A stretch of 64,000 nt of DNA from Atrina japonica (taxonomy: Eukaryota; Mollusca; Bivalvia; Pterioida; Pinnidae). Made by a program: the position numbers and the translations under genes. The notes beneath the pieces are model-generated. The model did no database searches, was not told where the DNA came from, and saw only the letters and a program-made list of their open reading frames with translations. The stretch's first letter is position 1. Every line of letters begins with the position of its first letter. Positions 54,785-64,000 of this stretch are shown piece after piece. The stretch lies in NCBI GenBank assembly GCA_030159075.1, contig BROG01000442.1, forward strand, positions 375,501-439,500, in the 5' to 3' direction.

Positions 54785-57317
54785 TGATCAGAATGCCAAT
54801 ATGGTAATATAAACTTTAACTGATGTTTGCAATCTAAACAAAGAAATTTAATGGTAAATTCACATCAAGTAAATTAAGTAGTTCTTTGTGACAAAATTAA
54901 TTTAAAAGTCATGTGTTTTTGTGTCAGCTATGAAACATCGCTTCACATTGTCTGGCATTTTTGTCCCTCTGTCTGCATTTCTGGGTACAGTCACATTTTT
55001 ACATAAATTATCATTACTTTCGTATTGTATATGATACTTTTGTGAAACAAAATCATATTCAATGTCACACTCAAGGTCAAACGATGGTACAGTCTTCTAT
55101 TAAAGGATTTTTTGTGAAAGCGATATGAGCTGTTGTAGGTGAAAAATTTTACATGTCCATTTTATGTATTATTCTATTTCATATATATTCCAAAGAACCC
55201 ATCTGGTGGTTAAAATAACAAATGCATGTATAAAATTGCAACATTCTTGCCAAACGTAACCTGTAATATCAGTTACTTTTTGTCCGCCATACTTTGAGCA
55301 TTGCAAATTAACTTTCGGTAAACTTTTACGAAGATTACCGAGTGACCAATAAACACGTGCTATTTGCAGTTAATATACATTCTATTCTTATTACCCTTTG
55401 CGTTTATTTTCGTACATCATCATTTCATTCCTAAATCAGGCAAAGTTTGTCTTTCTCGTCGTTTCAAAACATTCGTTTCTGAAATTGTCCATGTGCCGGG
55501 TATATCGGGTGATCTCGACCCATTTTTAACTCGCCCCATCTCATTCTCGGCATATCATTATCGACACATATGATCATGAACTGCCCAACCCCAACGGCCA
55601 TGGCGGCACGATTGTTAAACATAAGGTACGCATACTTGTTTTGATTTTGTCAATGTCAGCATTCAGGGTAGCATTAAAGATCGGAAAAAAATTCTTTGTG
55701 ACCTGATATATTTATTCATACATTCATCATCCGATTTTCTGCGAGTATTTAAAATAGCGTTGAAAAGCATATATCTTACATAGCACATGTACTTTAAAAT
55801 AAAAAATCACGTCCTGCATTTTAAAAATAATTCTAAAGTGATTTTGTTTTCTTATTTTTTGTTCAGATGACATCTCGGCAGTTGAATAGCTAAACTCCAT
55901 TCGGCTGTTGAATAGTTGAATAGAGCTAAACTCTATTCGTTTATTCAACAGTTACTTGTAGATACCTGTAGAATAGTAAGAATAGACCACCAAAAACACA
56001 AACGTTGATGTCATCAAAATGTTTTAAATTGCCGTATATCGCATTTATTGTTAACGCTTCCGCCTAAAATGAAATATGCGCACTGACGCGACTGACTGTA
56101 ACATGGTTTTACTAAAACACCAGATTCAGAAACAATATTTTACGATTATTTAAGAAAATTTAAAGATGTTATGTAAACTTTTAACCAAATCTATTGCACG
56201 CCCAAATCATATACATCAGACAGATCCAATTTTTATCTAGTCTACCTTGTTTTTCTCGGTTAAACCCATTTTTCTCCAGTTGATAGAGTTTCGAGAAAAA
56301 CTAGACTTAACTCATTTTTGTGATGTTGGCACAGTTGAACCTATTTTTTATCAGGGTTTAATAAGGGTAACTTTGAAAAATAGGTTTAATTTGAGAAAAA
56401 ATTAGTTTAACTAATATCAAAATAATTATTAGTTATAAGCCCAGTTTTCCAGTTGTACTTAGTTTTAAGGAGTTTCACTGAACTACGTGATTTATTTGGA
56501 ATGGGATAGACTGCTCTTTTAATATACGTAAAATATGTTCATTGTGAAACATTGGTTAAAACTACTCACAATAGACAACGGTATTTTAAAGCCACATTCC
56601 GGGGAGTAATGTTCATAAGTAAACTTTATTCGTATTCGTATGAACTTTCGTCGTATTTTAAAATCCTATTCCAACTAATTAGTTAATTAATCGCGGGAAA
56701 CACCTAACACATTGATCTATTTATAAACAGTAAGTTGTTGCCGGTCACGTGGTAACGCTCTACTGAGCGTGTTCGTTTCACTGTCCAGGACAATCCAGAC
56801 AGGTGGAACACCAATCAAATGCTCTGAAACACTGTCATCGGCAAGCAATTTAGCCATAAACTTATGTGAATTATGTAAATTTTATCGACATATTTGAAAT
56901 AACTACTTCCTTCCCTGGTATATTCGAAAGCAACATGTTCTGAAACTGTGCCGGAACAGTACTCTCGCGGTAAATTGAGCACACCCTTTATATCACTCGT
57001 ACACAAGGGTAAATTTAAGAATACCTACGGAATCCCCCCTATTACCTCCAATTAATAAATCGAATTTTTAATTTTTTTTCATTTTCGTCGGTTAGGAGTG
57101 GTTTTCTAGTGAAAATGTCAAAAATTACAATAACGTCCAGAAAATGACAATAACCTCCCGGAATGTGAGTTTAAAGTCTGTTCATGGGTACGATAATATA
57201 AACTGATGAAAGATGGTTGACCGATGTTTAATATCTTTTATTCAGTATTGGCATTGGATGTTTGGTTGGCACAATCTGTCAGAGACAAAATAAATGTTTT
57301 AAATCGATGTAAATATA
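54785..57317. other. Anonymous AT-rich DNA with a small inverted repeat
   Basis: No credible gene. Short repeats of AGCTAAACTC(C/T)ATTCG with TTGAATAG lie at ~55870-55950. A ~170-bp inverted-repeat structure lies at 56245-56410 (TTTTTCTCGGTTAAACC against GGTTTAATTTGAGAAAAA), perhaps a tiny MITE. Confidence 0.5.
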
Positions 57318-57408
57318 AACATCTCAGATACCAAATTATATATCTTCAGGATGACCAGGATACCGACAGTGATCTGATGAATATTGAACAAACACGGACC
57401 TCTGGTGG
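57318..57408 (-). repeat. Penelope-like element 3' tail fragment
   Basis: Reverse of the tail: CTCAGATACCAAATTATA ... GAACAAACACGGACCTCTGG. Confidence 0.65.
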
Positions 57409-57589
57409 TTTAGCCCCCCAACTTTCAATTTGCTTCCGACGCCTATGTTTTATATTCATGTGGGGCATTTTATATTCCTCATCCTTACTCTATTCTATGA
57501 TATCGATGCGTCAGTGTAGATATAATAATCTACTTCCCCGTCAGTTCTGTTTTATAGGCAATCAATCAATCAATCGGAGATGATTGAAC

Positions 57590-57910
57590 GTGCGGCGTGA
57601 CTACTCAAAGCCCTTGCCACACGCCGGTGCTACCCCTGTAGCTCCTGAGAGGCTCCTTGTGTTTAACGTGCAACCATGATGGAATTTGTTACACGTGCTC
57701 GCCCCTACGGAATAGGCTTGAGCTGAGGACCTGGTAGTGGCGTTGGCCGGTTTTGGGTCCTCTTCTCGCTGGGTTGGTCGGCCCTCGGCTCCCGGATGGA
57801 AGTGGCCTTCTAGGAGGTCATCGACCGGCTCCTCTGTGTCTTGTGGCTCTGGTCCGATGCATGTGGAGACCCCGGGTCCGAGGTGGGGAGTGAGGCACAG
57901 CTGCTAAGTC
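57590..57910. other. GC-rich patch
   Basis: Strikingly GC-rich for this window. On the minus strand a frame of ~100 codons is open from ~57905 to ~57597 (GPEPQDTEEPVDDLLEGHFH) but has no start codon or known domain. It could be part of a retroelement ORF or UTR. Confidence 0.4.
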
Positions 57911-58431
57911 AATACGGTTATAGAATTTTTAATTTTGAAGATTTACGGCCACCTAATTTTTGACGGACAGTCTAAATAAGATATTTATTTATAGAGGAAT
58001 GCCAGTATGATAAACGAAGTGCATTTACCGAATGACATAACCAAAGTGTTTAACGTGGAGTTGTCCATGCTCGCACGTCTGAGTACCTATAAGAGGTAAA
58101 CAGAATTATGTGCATTTGCCCAACATTAAGGTCGGTTAAATGCTATAACATACGTTTATTTAGGTGTTAATGTATTTTGTGTTACTTTGAGAGGTATTTT
58201 GGGAGCTTAAAGCTTATTTAAGGGAGCAGTGCTAATCCGCTGAATGTAGGGTCATATTAGGAGTATTGTGTGTGGTGCAGGTTAGGTTAGGTACTGGTGT
58301 TATGTACTTTGTGTACTTTGACTAAGGGGATGTGGGGACTGCTGTTGGTCGAGTAGGAAGTAGTTTCCTTATCTTGATTTTTTTTTAAATTTAAGATAAA
58401 AAACATACCCAATACATATAATATCCTATTC
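57911..58431. other. Anonymous DNA
   Basis: Nothing recognised. Confidence 0.5.
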
Positions 58432-58760
58432 TGGCCTATATATCACTAGATAGCGGGGTTTCCCGTGTGCCCAGACATCACCATAAGGGGGGGTGCCTGG
58501 ACAGAAAAGTCTATGGTGGGATCCCCTTCATCTATGATATCTAACTGTCTTATTCTAATGCCTAACTTTGACTTAGTCTGACCTAAATAGAAAACGAGCC
58601 CATAACCATATTATGTACAATTGACCCTATTGCTAACCCTATTCTGACCTATATATCAACTGGAAAGAGGAGAATCCCGAGTGTCAAGTCATTTCCATAA
58701 GGGGGATGCTTGAGCAAAAAGTCCATGTGGGATTTCCTCCGCCGCTGATTCCTAAGAATA
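58432..58760 (+). repeat. Diverged ~212-bp tandem duplication
   Basis: A unit starting CTGGCCTATATATCA (58432) with CATAAGGGGGG and AAAAGTCTATG(G)TGGGAT recurs at 58644-58757. Two copies are recognisable. Confidence 0.65.
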
Positions 58761-59231
58761 CTTATTCTAGAAATATAACCTATAGCGATGTGAGTAACAT
58801 CAACCTAATTATATACAAAGTAATAATGAACCTATCTAAACTGCTGAATATCCGCCGTCAAGTGGTTGGGACAATCCCTACTCACCAGACTTCGAATTCT
58901 GAACAGTGCCTAATTGAATTATAAAATTATTTACATATATATTTACGAAGAAAAGGTGTGAAATGCGATGAATGCGATGTCTAGTCTATGCATTTATTGT
59001 GTAGATGTTTCTAATTTGGGTCCTGCCTGCGGCACCCACCACTATTTGGACAAGCCAGCTGCTAACTGTTAGGTCGTACCGCTTTTCAAATGATTATAGG
59101 CAGGGTTGGAGTACCACCAACACTTTGAATGATGGTGTAATATTAAAAATATTTTACTAAATAGATAGCCTTCATGAATAATTAAATGATTTAATATAGT
59201 ATCTGCTATGGCATGTGCCAGGGCTAGTTAA
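58761..59231. other. Anonymous DNA
   Basis: Nothing recognised; the open frame 58706-58924 starts inside the duplication and has no domain. Confidence 0.5.
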
Positions 59232-60650
59232 AGCGGTTCTGACCTGTCTAGTCGTAGACACAAATTCAGATCACTTTACAAAGCAAATCTATATGGCATA
59301 TGCAATTATGGTAGATCAACACAAACAAACTGTGTATTTGGGGAAGAGCAGTGCATGGGAATAGATGGACTCCATAGCCATTCCGCCAACTCTGTGGTAT
59401 CAATGCTGCATCATTACTTTGGTACTCGTGGTGAAGGTGAGAAGACCTGCATCCTAAATGCTGATAATTGTGGTGGCCAGAATAAAAATCAGGTAACATT
59501 ACAATAATAAGCCTGTACATTTGTTTTTAATACTTTTGTAATACTTATTTTTATCTTAAACATGACATACTTTTATTATATAAGAGCCTAAATTACTAAT
59601 TTACTGATTAACCCACAGCTAGATTGAGTCAATTTAAAAATTTAACAGTATAGAAAATGTGCTATAACTACATTAAAACCTGCCCTAGGGAACACCTGTA
59701 TACAAAGACATGTTCATAAAGACTTTTCCTGTGTCCAAAATAGTCCACTGCTTTTTTATATGTACCTCTGTATAGTGCCAACTGTTTATAACAACCACCT
59801 GGTCTTAAAGATTGGCTTCCTGTGGTCTCAAATATACCATTTATGTAGAATTCCAATGAGCAAATAGAATAACAAAAAGCTTATAAAGATTCATTTGATC
59901 CTTTTGCCTTGGTGGTATTCATAGACAGGTAATTTCGGGGTGACCTGTCTCATATTATGTACTGGTAAGTGTACATGTGTTGATTGAAACAATATTTTCA
60001 CTTATTATTTTAGATCATAACAAGTTATCTAGCATGGAGGGTTGGTAATGGGCTACATGAGGACATCCACCTTCACTTTATGAAGCCGTATCATGCAAGA
60101 TGTCTGGTCGATGGAATGTTTGGGATTGCAAAACGGAGAATTTGCACAAGTGATATAGATAGCTTGAGTGACTTAAAAGAGTGCATACAATTATCATCAC
60201 CTCACATACTCAGATATGTCAGAAAATTTCTGGAGGTGGAGGAATTGGAATGGCTTTTTTAAAGACTCTTTCCGAGCAGTTCCAGGAATACAACAGATGT
60301 GTTGTTATTTTATTTTGATTGTTCATGAGTTTGACTTTAATCTGTTTTCTCATCTCCTAGTCCAACAATGACAGTTAAATGTTTATTTATGTTACATTTC
60401 ATTGGCAGGCAGAGTTAAAGTAAAGAAATCACATAATGGAGAGGTTGTGGAAGTGCGACTCCTTAAGAAGGGAAAAGAAATTCCACACACTGAACCTACA
60501 GTATTGCAACCTGCTGGTATTTCTGACAAAAGAGCATGGTATTTGTATCGGAATATCCGTCCATTTGTTAAAGAGCAACAAAAGGATTTGCTTTGCCCCT
60601 TGCCACAGGTTGAGGAGGTTATTGCTAATGACCATCCAACTGAAGAATAG
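59232..60650 (+). pseudogene. Split transposase-like gene (DNCxGQNKN family), at least three exon-like parts
   Basis: Part A (59232-59492) reads LYGICNYGRSTQTN, HSANSVVSMLHHYFGTRGEG and ILNADNCGGQNKN, then GTAACA. Part B (60014 to ~60295), after TATTATTTTAG, reads ITSYLAWRVGNGLHEDIHLH, KPYHARCLVDGMFGIAKRR; its end is frameshifted (FFKDSFRAVPGIQQ). Part C (60409-60650), after CATTTCATTGGCAG, reads KSHNGEVVEVRLLKKG and ends at a stop. The 521-bp gap A/B has GT...AG ends and keeps frame. The motif set resembles a large family of uncharacterised, probably transposon-derived proteins in marine invertebrates, perhaps with an RNase H-like fold (Asp of DNC). The B/C junction and the 5' end are unresolved; part B's frame break suggests a pseudogene. 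Confidence 0.55.
59690..59850 (-). repeat. Dispersed repeat related to the 17-bp satellite flank
   Basis: Lies in the putative intron. The minus strand carries GACCAGGTGGTTGTTATA and TATACAGGTGTTCCCTAGGG plus GCAGGTTTTA, matching 41690-41740 next to the 17-bp array. Confidence 0.6.
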
Positions 60651-62820
60651 GCATGGGAGTACTGTGTGCTACAAATGGAGTGTCTGAAATCACATGTATA
60701 TCACTTCAATTACTTATCACTTATATTTATATAGAGTTTGCCACATGACCATGTCTGGACATGTGTTCAAGAACTGTTACCATAAAGGCATGTGAGTAAA
60801 TACAATGTATGCATTTCATGTTTCACAACCAATGCCTGAACTTGCTTCATATGTCATATGTTTACACTTACTCATACAAGGTGTTGAATGTCACTAATAA
60901 TCCAAGTACTGAAAGTACTGATACGAGCTGATGGTAATCGTAAATTTTAATGAGGTATAATACACTTAGTATAATGAAAAAATATACATTGTGTACACAT
61001 GCTTGAGCTTGAAATATATTGCAGGTTAATTTCAATAAGGAGTACCAATGTCATTTTGTAAATTTTGAATTTACTGTCACAATAAACCATCAGTCTTTTC
61101 ACTGAGAAAATGCATGCTATTTCCAAATTAGCAAAACCTGTGATAATCACCCAATTTCATTTCAAATAAGAACAATACTGACAATGAAAACATCTCAATT
61201 TTTTCATATATTTTTACGATTTATATCACATGTGAATAGGTTATAGGTTGAATTTTAAATTACTTTTTAATACAGTAAAATTAGGTTTTAGAAAAAAAAA
61301 AATCAAAATCGGGACAGACATTTGGCCCAACGTGAGTACTGATGGCTTATTTATTTTGCAACAAACTACATAGATCAGCGTTATGATTATAAAATCTTGT
61401 GCTTATAAACATCGTTTCATCGATATTAAATTTCTATGCGACACGACAGTATTTACTCTTACGCTATACTTCCATATCAGTAGCCTTAAATCTCTATGTC
61501 AGTATATGTGTATGTAAAACATTTTCCCAACTTCAGAGATTGCCGCGAGTTTCTCATCTGTTGAGGAAGGATGGAACTTCTATGTCCAACTTCACAGCCA
61601 GATATCTTGCCAGTACGGGGAACTTGACCAAAGCTCATTTGCATATTAATCCTGCGCAAGAATTGTTAACAGTTCAGTCAATCACTTTTAATATCAATTC
61701 TATCACAGGAGTATAATGTTAAATATGATTGAAAAGTACCATTCTTAAGCAAATTTATAACATCTTAAAATTCATAAAGGACGTCGAACTGACCTTTAAT
61801 AGCATATATTTCAACAAGTCTTGTAGACCTATATTTTGCAGTGATTTGTTACTATATTTTCGTCATTTTAAAAAGCAAAAATATACGAATAAAAGTGTGA
61901 TTTGGAAATTTTAATATTGAAGTTGAGTTTATGTTGTTGAAATGCACATACATGTGTAATTTTCCGTCAATATAATGTGTTATTAACCCCATACTGCAAA
62001 ATGTGCTTTGAAATGTTCCCAATAAACAACTTGGCATAACATAACTGCGTTGATGTTCCATCAACTCGTAAAAATTAATATTTTACTAGATCTACATGCA
62101 GTACAGATACAGTTTATAATTAAAAAAAAACCAGAAACTTTAAATCTAAATTTATAAAATAATTTAACTTTTTTCATTGCATGCATCTCTTTAACATGTG
62201 ATTACAACTTACGTTTTTCAATAATTATATGTTAACATTTAAATCTACAACACTGCCTTTATTTTCTTCATATTTTTATTTATTAACTATGTTGCGATCT
62301 TATTATTTTCATCATGGCATTCAGTATACACAATTTTCACATCAATTATGGGATTTTATATTATTTTGATCACATTAGTTTACATGGCGATGTATTAAAA
62401 ATTTACTGTTCAATTGCTCAAATTTAGTGTTTGTTGTTTTATTTTAATTTTCAGAGTGAAAATGTTGGTAACCCTCCTCATAAATATATCGAGAGACTAA
62501 ATATTTCAATTTAAAAAAAAAACAAAAAAAACCAACATAACAGTCAACTACAGAACATAAGATGAAATGGACATGCATGATAATACAACACGACGTTATA
62601 ATGACGTTATCATATCGCTGTGTTTTCATTACGTTATTTTATTACTGGGACGATACTCCCCATTTTTGAGCGCCAGTTATGCAAAGAATATTTACCGGAA
62701 GTACATTAAATTTTATATTTTTGGAATCCTCATATGTTCTAGTTTCTGAAAACATAAAAATCACATTTTCCCCCAAAATTGTCCTAAGTACCCTTTTCTC
62801 AGCCGCTGGCCCATATAGTG
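60651..62820. other. Anonymous AT-rich DNA
   Basis: No coding or repeat signal supported. Confidence 0.55.
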
Positions 62821-63024
62821 AAGGCACTGCTGAAATTTGATGGATGTTTACGTTGACCTTCGCAATTACCTTGTATACATCTGAGGCAGAAGTGAAACCG
62901 TGAATGCTCTAATTACATATTCTATGTGAATGCAAAGGTGAATGCGATAATGCAATGCAAGTTTAAGTTTCATAATTAATTTTCTTTCCAATTTATATTT
63001 TTTTCCATATAACCTGTTTGAGAG

Positions 63025-63130
63025 ATAAAGGCGATGAGTCCCTTGAATGCTGGCGATTTTAAGCTATCCGGTGGATCTAGAATATCTCTTATATGTTGTG
63101 TATCTAAGCCTAGTTTATTGTAATTAATAA
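63025..63130 (-). pseudogene. Second, diverged non-LTR retrotransposon end
   Basis: Matches 63445-63545 in order (GTGGATCTA(G/A)(A/G)ATATC, GTGTATCTAA(G/T)CCTAG), i.e. the last ~30 codons of the same family, with indels. Confidence 0.6.
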
Positions 63131-63411
63131 AAGCATTGCCTTAAATCTTAATATACGTGTGTGTGTTTGTGTTTGCTCTCGCTTATTGTCGTCAGGGATC
63201 AGCGGTGCCGTCGATAAACATATGGGTGTTTTCGACGACGTCCGGTTGAATTTGACTGCTCAAAAAGCACGAGTTCTGACCTGTGGATGTACTAGGTGAC
63301 CAACTATAATGACTGCCGGATGAATGTAAGGTGAGTGCGATGATTGCAGGTGAATGCATAATTGAATTTAAATTAATAATTTAATTTATATTAATTTTAT
63401 TTAAATCTAGT

Positions 63412-64000
63412 TTATATTTTATCTAGATATCCAGTGTTGATTATGAAGCTTCGGAGTCCTTCAAATGCGGATATTAATAAGTTTTTAGGTGGATCTAAGA
63501 TATCCCTAATGTTGAGTGTATCTAATCCTAGTCTATGATAATGTGTGTGTAGTTCCCCGCGGTGGAGATTGTGAGTGGGACATTCCATAAGGTAATGTTC
63601 CACTGTTTCCTTACTGTGGCCACAGGAACACTTGGGTCCCTGTTTGAAAATGTGCTGTCCTAACTCTCCATTCAGTAAGGTAGTGCCTAGTCTTAATCTA
63701 GTGAAAACCTTATCCCAGTAGACATTATCTGAGTATCGTATTGGTATGAGATTGGGATTAGTTTTTAGCTGTTTAATGAACAAGTTAATGTTGTTGTATT
63801 TTTCTGTTCGTTTTTGGTGAATGATTTGCCGAATTACTGTGTGTGCTTCTGATATACCTAGCTGTGTGTGAGAATCTATTTTTTTTTGTGGTGAACTGCT
63901 TCTTTTGCTAATGAGTCCACAGCCTCATTACCTCTAATACCTACGTGGGCTGGGATCCATTCTAGGTGTACCCTAATGTTCTTATGATGGAGCTGGTGTA
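63412..64000 (-). pseudogene. Non-LTR retrotransposon ORF2 end: RNase H and C-terminal domain
   Basis: Minus strand, entering at the window edge. The 5' part (64000-~63880) reads LEWIPAHVGIRGNEAVDSLA, the His-containing C-terminal motif of an RNase H domain, then a stop or frame change near 63880 in an A-run. The frame 63412-63783 continues with FTRLRLGTTLLNGELG and the Cys-His motif CSCGHSKETVEHYLMECP, a C-terminal feature of LINE ORF2 proteins that have RNase H (I or Jockey-like groups). It stops at 63412. RT and endonuclease would lie beyond the window. Confidence 0.8.

Noticed and set aside
61399..61716. 105-codon plus frame
   Set aside because: No ATG-supported start context, no domain and no neighbouring exon signals; treated as chance.

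Overview
The window looks like repeat-rich, AT-rich nuclear DNA of an invertebrate, most likely a bivalve or another marine mollusc. The evidence is the low gene density, long microsatellites, tRNA-derived SINEs, a Ty3/gypsy LTR element, Penelope-like reverse transcriptases, a decayed mariner, and families of dispersed and foldback repeats. I see no ordinary host gene that I can name. Almost every coding signal belongs to a mobile or virus-derived element, and most are broken.

Layout. 266-9170 is a Ty3/gypsy LTR retrotransposon: two ~2.0 kb LTRs, gag, protease, RT-RNase H, a truncated integrase with a chromodomain-like tail, and an env-like remnant. Each LTR holds a 1.15-1.19 kb GT...AG segment bounded by 75-bp direct repeats. 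9171-15060 is mostly anonymous DNA with microsatellites and fragments of a Penelope-like element (PLE). 15060-17036 holds a mariner fragment and a long PLE RT frame with its 3' tail. 17-22 kb is anonymous DNA with degenerate repeats. 22148-32359 is a 10.2 kb satellite of ~35-bp monomers with nested larger duplications. 32.4-44.4 kb carries SINEs, two foldback (MITE-like) elements, four copies of a ~120-bp dispersed repeat, PLE fragments and a 17-bp satellite (40.89-41.65 kb).

The main discovery candidate is at 44661-54784: a ~10.1 kb element with long terminal inverted repeats (about 0.75 and 0.87 kb), AG...CT ends and an imperfect TGAT-type flank duplication. Between the inverted repeats lies a dense virus-like gene set: a packaging-type P-loop ATPase, a capsid-like protein, a second structural-type protein, several small membrane or helical proteins, and a protein with three SAP-like repeats. 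A zinc-ribbon-like ORF sits inside each terminal repeat. It resembles the morphogenesis module of Polinton-like virus elements, but I see no DNA polymerase B and no integrase. Most genes carry stops or frameshifts, and a PLE copy has inserted upstream of and truncated the capsid-like gene, so this is a fossil.

54.8-59.2 kb is anonymous DNA with a small inverted repeat, a GC-rich patch and a 212-bp duplication. 59.23-60.65 kb carries pieces of a split gene related to a transposase-like family with a DNCxGQNKN motif. The right edge (63412-64000, minus) is the RNase H and C-terminal end of a non-LTR retrotransposon, and a second diverged copy of its end lies at 63.03-63.13 kb.

Some frameshifts could be assembly indels: the two LTRs differ mostly by small indels. 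The stop codons in the ATPase gene are better explained by real decay. Family assignments rest on motif recognition by eye; no database search was possible.
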